NCBI RefSeq assembly: GCF_014636635.1
Contig: NZ_BMEO01000010.1
Coordinates: 37,285-101,284 of the forward strand
Reading direction: 5' to 3'
Length of the DNA stretch: 64,000 nucleotides
Source of the DNA: Marinicella pacifica
Lineage (GTDB): Bacteria; Pseudomonadota; Gammaproteobacteria; Xanthomonadales; Marinicellaceae
The notes under the pieces were generated by a model. The model ran no database searches and was not told the DNA's origin. It saw nothing but the letters and a program-made list of their open reading frames with translations. Positions within the stretch are counted from its first letter, which is position 1, and every line of letters begins with the position of its first letter. Both the position numbers and the translations under genes were made by a program. Shown piece by piece: positions 47,294-60,200 of the stretch.

Positions 47294-48297
47294 GGTTGAA
47301 CTCCTGCTTGTACGGGCATCGCCGGGGGTTGTTTGTCGTTATTCTTCGGCGCAGAATTAAGCGGTTGGATTGCCATTAGCAATGCTTCATTAATTTCGAT
47401 GCGGGCATTGTTTTCGATGTTGGCTAAAAAAGCTTTTTTGGCTGCGGTTTGTTTATCTGTCAACAATTTTTGTTTTATACCATCGGCAATTTGTTCGTAA
47501 TGGGTTTCCTGGATATTTTCAGCCGCCACCAATCGCACCAGAAAATAACCCTTTTCGGTTTCAATCACATCCGATATGTCGCCGTTTTCAGACAAGTTAA
47601 AAACGGCCCGGGTCACCTCTTCGGGCCACTTATAAGCCCGGTTTGGGTTTTCTATTAACCAACCCATGACACCGCCCTGGTACATGGTGGAGCGGTCATC
47701 CGAATGAACGCGGGCCAAATCACCAAAATGAGTTTGGTGTGCCGGCAAACCCGCTGCTTCATTTTTAACCGCCAATAATTCATCTTTGAGTGCCTGTTTA
47801 TCTTCTTGTGACAAAGCCGAACTGAATTTTTTAAAAATCATGGCACCGCGTCGTCTCGCCGGGCGGTTATACTTTTTTTTGTTTTGTTCAAAATAATCTT
47901 TGGCTTCAGCCGATGATACCTTGATATTGGCCAAGTGCTTGTTCAAGCTGGTTTCTAAAAACTTATCCACCACAGTCTGACGGTAAATTTTTTGAACCAG
48001 CGGATCTTGATCAATCCCTTGAGCCAATGCTTCATTCATCAGCAGTTTTTGGTTAATTAAAAACCTTAGCAGGACTTGTTTTTGTTTCATATCCTGATAC
48101 TGACCGGCTGACTGGCCCCCTCGCAGTTTCATCTGGGTGATAAAATCATCTTCCGTTATTACACCATCATTCACCACCGCCAATACACCGGCTTTAATTT
48201 CAGGTGATTCTGATTGCCAATCAACACCGGCTAAATACCAACCCGCTGTACCGGATATAAACATTAAAGGAAAGATCCAGATTAATTGTTTTTTCAT
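47290..48297 (-). CDS. Membrane-anchored parvulin-type peptidyl-prolyl isomerase (PpiC/SurA-like)
   Basis: A 335-residue periplasmic folding factor. It has an N-terminal membrane anchor (LIWIFPLMFISGTAGWYLAG, 5-24) and a SurA-N-like chaperone part (about 35-150, with VNDGVITEDDFITQMKLRG and INQKLLMNEALAQGID). A PpiC rotamase domain (about 155-260) has HFGDLARVHSDDRSTMYQGGVMGWL and GDISDVIETEKGYFLVRLV. The C-terminal tail is Pro/Gln-rich. It is embedded between two exported-protein genes with ATGA overlaps on both sides, so it is almost certainly dedicated to folding or exporting the giant proteins encoded with it. Confidence 0.9.
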   Translation of the reverse strand: MKKQLIWIFPLMFISGTAGWYLAGVDWQSESPEIKAGVLAVVNDGVITEDDFITQMKLRGGQSAGQYQDMKQKQVLLRFLINQKLLMNEALAQGIDQDPLVQKIYRQTVVDKFLETSLNKHLANIKVSSAEAKDYFEQNKKKYNRPARRRGAMIFKKFSSALSQEDKQALKDELLAVKNEAAGLPAHQTHFGDLARVHSDDRSTMYQGGVMGWLIENPNRAYKWPEEVTRAVFNLSENGDISDVIETEKGYFLVRLVAAENIQETHYEQIADGIKQKLLTDKQTAAKKAFLANIENNARIEINEALLMAIQPLNSAPKNNDKQPPAMPVQAGVQP

Positions 48298-51200
48298 GGT
48301 GTCACCTGTTCAAAACCATTTTTAAAGATATAAAGAATAAGGGAATCCACATCCTCAGCCCAATTGTTGGTTAAAGATGTTTCAGAACCCGAGACCAGTT
48401 GTACACTGACCTCATTAACCACTTCTGTTTCTGTGGTGTAAGCCAATGCCGGATCCACCTGAGCCTGCAGGGTAAATATGGCTGTGCTGTTAGCCGGTAA
48501 GTTAGCACCGCCAGTAATAGCGAATTCGTCCACATTGACACAAACGGCACCGTTAAAAGCCTGACATTGCCAGCTGGCATTGATTAATCCCGCGGGTAAG
48601 TTTTCAGACACCACAACATCACCGGCATCAAACGAACCAATGTTATCCACGGTAATCTCGTATTCCACCCAAACACCCGGTTCAACAATTTCTATATGAT
48701 TCGTTTTTTGAACACGAACATCGATACCGGATAATAAATCAGTGGTTTCTGAAGCCACATTATTTACAAGGTAAGGATCTGTATAGACACTGCTGATATC
48801 ACTATTGAATGTCACCTGACCGGGCGCGTCTGCCAGTAACACCATACTGACAATGGTGTTCACCACTCCGCCCACTGGTATTTGAGCAACAGAACATTCC
48901 AGGTCGTTACCATTAAACTGGCAACTTGACTCGGGCGATACCACGATGATGTCGTCTTGCAGCGCCGGTATTTGACTGACGCTAAAGATATTACGACCTG
49001 TTGAAGGACCGTGATTAATAAACTGTAAACGGTATTCAAGTCTTTGCTGTGAATCCGGATCAAATGGATCGATGTTATCACTGATAATGACTTCAAGGTC
49101 AGCTATTTGCGTTATGGTATCTGAAACCGTCACACTGTTGTTGTTCACATCGACATCTGTAACCGGTGCTGCCACAGTCACATCCGCGGTATTAGTGATC
49201 ACGCCCATGGCATCAGGATTTAACATTGCTGTGATTAAATAACTGATCTGTTCACCTGGCGGTATATCAACCAGCTGGTTGATATGCCCCTGACCGGACA
49301 ACGAACAAACAGCTAGCCCGGTGGGTGTACAAATCCAATCAATATCGCTTAAACCGGCCATTAACTGATCTGTGACCGTCACTTGATTACTGGCACTGGG
49401 CCCATGGTTCATCACAACCACTTCAAATTCAACTGTTTCACCGGCCACAATAGGGTTAGTTAGCATTGATTTATGAATCGATAAATCCAGTTCTTGTGTA
49501 ACTTGTGTACTCACCGAATCGGTATTGTTTGACAAATCAGTGTCGGTGTTAAAACCTTCTTCAAACACAACCGCTTCAACCATGTTGTCTATTTGACCGG
49601 TAAAATACGGATCAACCTGTGCCGTGACGGTGAAGGTGACGTTGCCATCTATGGTGACATTGACTGTTTCAGCCAGGTCGCCACTGCCATTGGCGTTATC
49701 ACACAATGAACGTCCACTGGCCGAACAGGTCCAGCTTGCTTGCAACAGGTGGTTGTCCAAATCGTCAATGACTTGCACGCCGAGCGCGTCTGAAGGCCCC
49801 GTATTACTGAGCACAATCTCATATTGAATCATTTCACCGGCAATAATTTCCGCGGGCCCTGACTTGGTCACCGCCACATCCGTTTCAATGATAATTTGGG
49901 TGCGGTCTTCGGCGGTATTATCAAGCGGATCATCTTCCACCGAACCCGGCGGCATCACCATCATCGCCTGATTAACTATCTCACCACGGGCTGAAGGATG
50001 CACATGGGCATTGACCACGGTTTGTGCCGAAGAACCCGGTTTCATGTATAAATTAACACTCACCACATCGGCCTGACCCGCCGGTGTCAAACACTCGGCT
50101 TCGGCCACCAGCCGTAACACCGTCATGGCATCATCTGATGGACTCAAAGTAAACACATACACACCATCCGTTAATAGAGATTGCGGTGCGCTCATGGCCA
50201 AACCCGGATCATCCATGGCAAAATAAGTATCAACACGGGTCAACAGACCGGTGCTTTCATCGCGCTCGTACAGATTCACGGCGGCAGCGGCTTCATCGGC
50301 CATCAATAAATACCCACTGTCCGGTGTCAAAGTGATTGAGGATGGCATCACCATTGAACCTCCCTGACTGTTGGACACATCCAGCTTATCAAGATAGTTC
50401 AACGCACCGGATTGCTGATCCTGATCAAATATTAAGACACGTTGCGCACCCGGTGCCAGGGCATATAAAAACTCGGCATTGGGGCTTAACAACAGCTGTT
50501 TCATATCGTCCATGGCCGGCAAGGTGGTGCCATTGTTACTGTCACCACCGCGCAGCACAGTTTCAAAAGACAGCACTTGCGTGTTTAAATTTCTTGAGAA
50601 CACGGCAATCGCATCAGAATAATCGGCGGCGGTATATAAATAGCGGCCATCAGCAGTCATCGCTAAATCATTGATGCCGATGATGACATTACTTTCCGGC
50701 ACGATGGTGCCGAAACCATCTTTCACCCGCTCAACAAAACTGAGCTGACCGGTGCTTTGGTTGCGACTAAATACGGTGATGGCTTGAGATCCTTTGGCAG
50801 CCACATATAAACCTGAGTTATCAGGCGTTATCAGCAACCTGGCGGGATCAAGTAAACCAGCAACACCGACATCATCGGCTTTGACCTGTCCGGTTAACTG
50901 CAAGACATCGTTGTCGATTGTAAAAATATAAATGGCATCACTGTCTGTATCTGCCACATATAGATAAGTTTCATCTTGGTCATAACGCATGTCTGAAATA
51001 GCCGCTAAACCGGTGAGTGTCATGCCACCGGGAAAGCTGTCACCTTCGACCACTTCACTTAACAGGTTTAACTCGCCGGCCGCTGTTTTTTCAAACAGTG
51101 CGATTCGTGTCGGTGCACCTCCGGCCAGTAACAAACGGTTTCCTGCAGCATTCAGTCGCATACTGGTTGGCCCATTAAGCACATCGAAATCAGTCACACC

Positions 51201-54200
51201 ATATTCAATGTTTAGACCGATTGGATCCGGTGCTGCACAAGACCAGGAAATTGAACCACTTTGCATACCGGCGGTGGTGGCAGGAAAGACAGGAATATTG
51301 TCTTCCAGTAACGGATATACCGCACTGGGTCCGGTGCTAAACGCATCGATGGTGTACTGTAAATCTGTACCGGCCACCACTTCCGTTAAGCCATCGTCTT
51401 TGGCCACAATCAGATTGCTGTGTGGTTCCAGAATGTCGTTGTCAATGGCGATGTTATCATTGGGATACAACTCAATGGTATCCTGATTGGTGACAGCAGT
51501 CGCAGAATTACTGATCTGGCCGGTGGCGGTATCTAATACAGTGCCTGTTAAGTAATAGCTTACATACCCATTGGCCACAATATCAGCCACATCGGACAAC
51601 TGACCTTCTCCAAAGGCACCACAACGAGAACCGTCTTGTGCCGCCATGACCACCAGATCACCACCCAGCGCATACAGATAGGCACCGTCATCCGACATGG
51701 TTAAATCTTGTACTGAAGACAAGCCTGCACTGTCTGTTGCGTCATAGCTGGCTGAGGCTGCTTGGTATTGATCAACTCGCCATTGATGTAAGTTCAGGCG
51801 ACCTAAACCCGCTAATGCCAGATATATCTGCTGGCCATGATTGGTTGAAATCAGGGCAGAAGGTGCAGAAGCTGTGGCCAAATCAAGCTGCTGCTGAAGC
51901 AGCCATTGATCCGCATCTTGGTCATAATTAAACACGGTCAACTTAGCTTCACCACCATCGGTGACCAGTACCTGATTACCGTCCGAACTGATGGCGGTTG
52001 GTTGTGTCAACCCGCCCTGAGGCAATTGAAAATTTTGAATAACCGCTTTGGCTGTTAATAAGCCATTACTGTGATTACGCTCAAAAGCCGCTAATGACTG
52101 GTTTAAACCTGCAGTTGCAAACAGTAACTGACCATTATCATGTAGGGCCAAATGTTGCACGCCGGTGAGACCTTCCATACCGCTCACAATAGCCTCATGC
52201 GTTAATAAACCGGTTGCCAACGAGCGACTGAATACCCCGATTCCGTCATCAAAACTGGCTGCCGTGTAAATAAAACGATCATCGGCTGAAATTAACAGTT
52301 CATTGACACCACCCAAACCGTTAACGCCGGAGACACCATCAATCAACACCTCTTCGAAAGTCATTACACCGGCAGCGTTAATGGCCAAAACCACCAAGGC
52401 ATCCTCGCTGGGTGAACTGAGATATAAATTGCGCTGGTCATGGCTGAGCACCATTTGGCTGGCTCCCTGAAGTCCATTAACGCCACTGTCAGTACTCCTA
52501 ATACGTTGTAATTCCAGCATGGTACCATCACGTGGATCTCGCTGATAAGCAACCACCGACGTCACACCACCTGATTGACCCACCACATAAGCCGCCTCAC
52601 CATTGGCCGTAATTTTCATATCCGCATAATTGTCCAAATCCTGGTATACAATAAAATCGGTATAACCATCACTGGGTTGCAACAAACCTGCCTCCGGCGT
52701 GGCTGTACAGGTCCAACTGACATCACTGATAGATTCCGGTGCCACATCGGTGACCAACACCTGACGTGCAACCGAAGGCAGAATGTTAGGATCAGCACTC
52801 ACATGGCCGGTGTTTTCATTACGAACCACAATCTCGTAAGTCACCTGGGTTCCCGGAATCACTGCCGTCAAACCATTGTCTTTGGTCACCACCAGATCAA
52901 CTGCCGGTGCCAGTAAGGTGTTGTTGTCGGTGGCACTGTTGTTGTCCATATTGGGATCACTGATGGCATAAGCAGGCAGCGTTGAGGACATCACTGTGGC
53001 GGTATTTGATAATAAGCCGGTGGCATCCGGGCGCAATTGACCGGTGGCAACAATCTCTACCTGAGAACCGGCCGGCAAATCAACCACTTCTTGCACATTA
53101 CCCTGGAAAGTCTGACCGGATCGGCAAGAAGCACCGTTGACCGGAAAACATTCATAACTGACTGTGGAGAATTCAGCCGGAAACATATCCGTAACCTGAA
53201 CTTTTTGAGCATCGCTGGGCCCGTCATTTCGCGCAACAATGACATAACTGACTTCTGAACCCGGTGCCACACCGCCTTCACCATCTGCCAGTGAATAAGC
53301 ATAGCTTAATGCGCCCATCTGAGGTCCTGCATCGACCACATCAAAACCACTGAGGGTATTGGATTGGCTGGCCACCGCAAATAACTGGCGCCCATCCGAT
53401 GTGGCAAAAAGACCACTGACCCCGTCCAGACCATCAATCAGTTCACCCGGTTGCCCGAGGGCATCACCTTGATGCAATGCCTGCTTAAATTGCAATGTTC
53501 CATTTATTGGATCTCGATCAAAACGCACCAAAGTGTTTTCTAATTGTCCGGCCACATAAAGCGACGATTCATCCGGGCTCAGGACTAAATGGGTGGCATT
53601 GGATAAACCTTCCACCTGACTGGTGCCGTTTTGTTTATATTCAACGAAGCTTAACTCACCGCTACCAGAATCACGTGAGAACACCACCAAAGCTTCATCC
53701 GCTGCACCCAGTACATAGACATAATCTCCGCCATTTTGCGTTGACATCACCAAATCTGTGGGACCCACCAATCCCCCAATGCCCGGATCACCTTGCTGAT
53801 AGGTTTGCTGATAACTGAGCTGACCATAACCCTGACTGTTGGCGTTCGGATTACGTAAAAAGACAGACACGGCGTTATCACTGTTGGAGGTTACATAGAC
53901 ATGCTTGCCATCTTGTGAAACCACCACATCACTGATGGCTGCCAGACCGCTCACACCGGCCACCGCATGTTGTAATTTTTGTTTAAATGTTAATCGGCCG
54001 CTGTTTTCGCCAGCAGTTTGGTCAATCGCAAATACAGTGAGTGATCCGGTTAAAGGCCCGCTGGCATACAAATGCGCACCATCTGCACTGATGGCTAAAT
54101 CACTGACACCTTCCAAACCTTCAACGCCAAACACACCACTGGATTGTTTCTCTAAGAAGCTGAGATGGCCTGAACTTTGATTTCTTCGCATCACAACCAC

Positions 54201-57200
54201 TGAATTGTCGCCACTGCCGGCGGCATAAACGGTTTCACCCTGCGGGTGCAATATAACGTCTGAAACACCTAATAATCCCGACACCCCTGCCTGGCCGTTA
54301 ACCACCACCTGTTCAAAGTATAATTCTCCAAAATCTGTCGCGACCTGGTTATCAATTCGTGAGAATATGCCGATGGCATTGTCACCCCGGGCAGCTGTGT
54401 AGAGGTTTTTATTGTCTCCGGTGACACGAACAGCACCTAATAATCCATCATATAAGGCCAGACCATCGGTTTTGGTGATGCTTAAATCAGCACTGGTATT
54501 TACCTCATTGGTGTCCGTGTCGGTATTGTTGTCTATCAATGTTTCCGAACCGATACAATCTGTAATGACCCCGCTGTGGTTTTGTGGGCAGGCATAGACG
54601 CCGGCTTCATTCACTATTTGTCCACTGGCATCGCTGGCCACTTCTGCCGTTAGCCTGAATATCAACTGACCTTGTGCAGCCACACTCACCGGCACACCGG
54701 TGCTGTCACTGTTCAGGCTGATATTACCCACACCTGAAGCAGGACACTGGGAGTCGGCACGGCGCTGATAGACACTGATGGCATGGTCTTGGCTGGCCGC
54801 TGCGAAAACAGATGATCCGTCATCACTGAGCGCGATGTCCAACACACCATTTAGGCCATCCGTTTCACCAGATTGATCACTGATAATACCACCAAAAGTG
54901 AGTAAGCCTGTTTCTGAGTCTCGACCAAACCATAATAAAGCGTCTGCCTGTTCTGCCGCCACATATACATGGCGACCATCAGCAGTTATATTAAGACTGG
55001 CGGGACTGAGCAAACCAACCACATTCTGCTCACCGTGTGACAAAGAGCCGATTAAGGTTAGTTCACCATAGTTGGGACTGCCAACGGTATGATTCCGGGC
55101 AAATACAAAGAGTTTATTTTGACTGGATGAACTGGCATAAACATGTTGATTATCCGGACTCACCACAATCGCCGATAAACCCGATAAATCAACCCCGGTC
55201 ATGGATTGATCCACCTTTATCTGGAAACTTAATTCACCGGTACCCGGGTTTCTTTGGTACACCCCGATGGCTGATTGATTAAGACCCAGGGTATATACCG
55301 AATGACCGTCTTTGGCTACGACCACATCATTGATACCGGTTAAGCCATCCGCACCGTTGACACCTTGTTGAACCGTTTCAACATGACTGAGCACACCGCT
55401 GTTTAAATCACGGTTAAACACCACCACAGCCGCATCATTGGATCCCGCCGCATAAACAAAAGCACCGTCGTCAGACGCTGCTAAAGCCAGGGTTTGATCC
55501 AAGCCAAAGACGCCATTTGAGAAATGTTGAGCCTGTTCAAACTGTAATTGTAAGCCACCATTATCTTGTGCTGAGATATGAACAACCGCATCTGCCACCT
55601 GCGCAGCCACATAAATATCATCATCCAACACCAAAATATCACGTGCCCCTGCTAAATAATTGGTGCCATCTGCTGTTAAACTTGCCACCTGGGATAAACT
55701 GCCGGTTAATTCATCAATCGCAAATGCACTGACCGTACTGTCGAGCACACTGACAGAAATAACATGAGGCCCCAATCCGGCTAAGTTATCATGGTAAGTT
55801 ACGGCCGCCGCACCAAACAGACCGGACACATTATTTTCATTGTTAAGCAGCACCTGGGTTTGTTGCAAAGAACCTGAACCAATCGCCTCACAAGTCCAGC
55901 TTATTGAATTTGGATTGAATTTTTGATTTAAGACGTCATAGACCTGAATGGTTTCTTCGGGACGGCTCATCGCATCACTGGGGCCGTGATTATTGACCAC
56001 AATTTCATACACACTGTTTTGACCCGGTACCGCTGAGATACGACCGTCGTCTTTACTCAAACTTAAATCGTACATCGGCGTTAATGCGGTGGTGTCGTCA
56101 TCACAGACATCTTTGTTCGTATCTGTCGGACAGAGACCGGCATTATTATTAAAGGTAAAATTATCCGGTGGAATCACCCGTCCCAGAGTTTCTAAATCAC
56201 CCGTGGCATTGGCACGGATGGTGGCGTTAATTTGGTAGGTCAATGTGCCGTTGGCACCAATATCAACCCGGTCAATGATGTTACCGCTGCCTTGTGCTGC
56301 ACAACTGGATCCTGTACCTAACACAAAGCCATTAATTGCATGATCCGCAAAACCGGCCACATACACATGCCGGCCATCGTAACTGGTGATTAAATCATAA
56401 GGCTGCGCATAACCAAATTCACCATTTAAACCGTCTAATTGTGTTTCAACCACGGTTAAATAACCATAAGTGGTGCTGTTGGGGTTGTCATCACGATCTA
56501 ACACCGTAATGGCATCATCAAATTCAGCGGCCACATAAGCGCGGGTATCATCCGGACTGATGGCAATACGCCGAGCCCCACTGAGAAAATCAAAGCCACC
56601 CACACCATCCTGATAAGTTTGTATCAGGACCATTTGGCCAAACTGATTGCTGCCCGGATTCGCCACCCGCTGAAACACTGAAATTTTACTGTCGTTGGCC
56701 GATACCACATAGACATGGGCGCCGTCCTCACTGACCGCCAAATCCCGCGGCTGGTCACCTGCTGTAAGGTTACGTCCTAAAAACTGAAGACTGCCATCTG
56801 TACTGTTGCGTGAAAACACAACCACGGCATCATCGATGGCCGACGCCACATAGAGATGTTCTTGACCCGGTGACAAGGTGACTGCCATGGCACCGGCCAA
56901 ACCGGACACGCCGGGATCGCCATTGCTAATACTGCTTTGCAATGTGAGAAGACCGTTACTTGCAATTTTATAATGGGTCACTGAAGCCTGATAGCGCGCT
57001 GAGATATAAAGATTCTGACCGCCCTGATCAATCACCATATCTGACACACCCAATAAGCCATCGGCTTGATTGGCCTGGTGGGTATAACTTTCCACGAAGC
57101 TTAAGTCGCCCTGACTATTACGTTCCAGCACAGTGAGTGTGCTTTGGTCAGAACTGGCCACATATATAAACTGATCATTGGGTGTAATGGCGATACTGTC

Positions 57201-60200
57201 GAGGTCTTTCAACGCCGTAAAATTCCCAAAATTATTAAAGTAACTGTGTTCAAAAGTGAGGTGTTCTGCTGCTGTGGCCGGTACATTACCCTTGTCTTTA
57301 TCACGTTTAAACTGAACCACTGCATCGCTGCCCAAACCGGTGGCATAAATATGCATACCATCATGGCTCATCACCAGGGCACTGGCACCCAACAAACCGT
57401 CCACCTGATTGCCTGATGTTCCCGAAACATAGTCACCTTCGCGTTCTGACTCCATAAAAGCAAACAAAGGATCCGGCTGACGGCGCTCAAAAACGGACAG
57501 TGTTTTGGGATTACTGCCACGCGCTGTGGTTAATACATGTCGGCCATCCGGTGTAAACTGCGCATCAGTTAAACCGGCCAATCCGGTATAGGTGACTTGT
57601 TCGTGGCGACTCAATAACCCTTGCGTATTGCGTAACATGACATACATTGTCGAGTCGCTGTGATTGGTATAAATCACATGCTCACCGTCAGGGCTGACAG
57701 AAACAGCCTCTACACCGACCAGGGTACCGGTCGTGTTTGCCAAACCTAAATTAGTGTCATTGTAACTAACTGCCAGACTCAGGCTGTTATCCAGAATGTC
57801 CCGGCTGACAACAATCGCTTGATGTGACCCTGAAGCGGCTAAATACAATTGCTTGCCATCAGCGCTGATGGCCATATCGTGAATGGCTGTTAAGCCCGTC
57901 ATTGCCAGGGCTAAGTTTAAATCCGACAATTCGCCAAATCCTGAATCCTGGTCATCATTATTTCGACCATAAGCCGTAATATCCACCCCATTTACATCGG
58001 CCACATATAAGGCTGAACCATCCTGGCTTATCACCATATTGCCGGCATCAAGATGGTTATAGGTTTCCTTATGGGTTAAGCCGCCGGTGTTGGTGTCGCG
58101 GTTATAACTTTGAATTTCACCATCACCACTGAGGTACAGATGTCGGCCATCCGGGCTGATTTGCATCATTCCGGGTGCTGCTGGCATTTGATCTGTGACG
58201 ATACCTTGGTAACTTAATACACCAAAGTCAGTAGCCTGTGCGTCACTGTTTCTGGCAAATATGGACACCACCGACACAGCAGATGTTCCTGATTCGTCAA
58301 GTGACAACACATACACAAACCGATCAAATGGAGAAACCAATATTTGTAACGGCTTTTCTAAACCATCCAATCCGTTGTCACCCTGTAATAAAGATTGAAT
58401 ATTGAGGATTTGACCAAATTGATTATTTAACAGTGTGCTGCGTTGATAAACCTGCAAGCTGCCATTTATGGGCCCGGCACCATCGGTATCGGGACTACCC
58501 ACATAAATGTGATTGCCGTCACCACTGATATCCATCGCTGAACCGGGTAATGTTTTCAGAGAACTTTGAAACCAGCTTAAATCTCCCGGTATGGGTGACA
58601 CCGCATCACATGTCCAGTTAATGTTTTGCAGTTTTGGTGGGAATATATTTTCAACCTGCGCACCAAATAAATGATCGGGTCCCTGATTGGCAATCCGCAT
58701 GGTGTAAGAGATTGCATCCCCGGGCACAGCTGTGTTTCTGGAATCAGAATGGTCAATCACAATTTCAGCCTCACCACTGAGTGAATATTCAGCATAATCT
58801 TCGTTATTAAGTGGATTACTGTCCGTTTCCGAAGCGCTGGCGATGGCACTGTTATAGACCTGACCATTCGCGCCAGACAGGGTGCTGACATCAATGGTAA
58901 AAATAGCTTCATCATTAACCGCCAGATCAACATCTGTATTAATGCCTTGTCCGGTGATCGGTCCTGACTGGCTACAAGATCCGGTTCCATTAACAATGCA
59001 TGTCCAGCTGGCCGTTGTTAAATCTAATTTACTGCTGTTTAAACTATCAACAACATTAACCTGAGTGTCACGAGAGGGTCCTAAATTAGTGACGCGAATT
59101 TCATAACTTAAATCAACCACAGATCCATTGATAACCGCAGCTGTTAATTCTTTAGTCAGTTGAATATCTGAAGAACCGAACAGACCTGTGGTATCAGTGG
59201 CCTCATTGTTTAGTGGGTCTGCCTCCGTAACACCGGTCGGCAAGGTGCCTTTGGCAGTATTACTCAGTGTGCCACTTGATTCACTGTCAATGGTGGCGTT
59301 AACCGTAAACATCACTGACGTTTGCGCATCTAAATCAACCAATGCATGCAACGCATCATTAACCACAGTGGTGGTTGGTGCATTTAAACCACAGGCGGTG
59401 GTGCCGGATGTACAACAAGCTCCGGAATCACCGGTCTCACAAAACCAAGAAATACTGCCCGGCACAAAACCGGCCGGTTGTGACTGAGAAAATAAATCCA
59501 GAACATCCTCTACAACCACTTGTTCCACATCAATAAAGCCATCATTAATCACTTCGATTTGATAACTAATCTGGTTGCCTGGAACCGCTGTTGTTAACTG
59601 GTCGGTTTTGGTTACTTTTAAATCGGTACCAATCACAATTGCATTACTGGTTGCATCATTTTTAGGGTTGCCGCCGATGGCCACTGTGTGGTTATCTTGG
59701 AGATCAATTTCAGCACTGTTACAAATTTCACTGCTGCCAGGCAGCTGGTTGTCACATTCTGAGTAACTGCCTTCAGCCAAACGGGTATAGATATAAACAG
59801 AAGATTGACTGCCGGCAGATAAACGAATAGGTATTTGCGCCATTGGACCAAAACCCGAAGCGATTTGACCATCGCTCGCGCAGTTATCGGGACTGATGGC
59901 GCTGTTGGGAACCCCTTCATCCGACACACACCATTCCCAACATGGTTGACCATTCGTATTGGCGCATTTAGTGGGATGATTAATTAACAGAGAATCGAAG
60001 ACATCAGTCAACAGAGCACCGGTTTCGGGCCCACCTCCGATCACGGTACCTGCCCCTAAATCACTGGGACCGGCGTTGGCCACCGTAATCACATAAGTGA
60101 ATGGTTCATTGGGTACCAGGGTGCCAACTTTACCCGTTTTGGTGATCGACAATTCCACTTGGCGCTCCAAATCATCACTATCAGTTGCATCAGATTGAGG

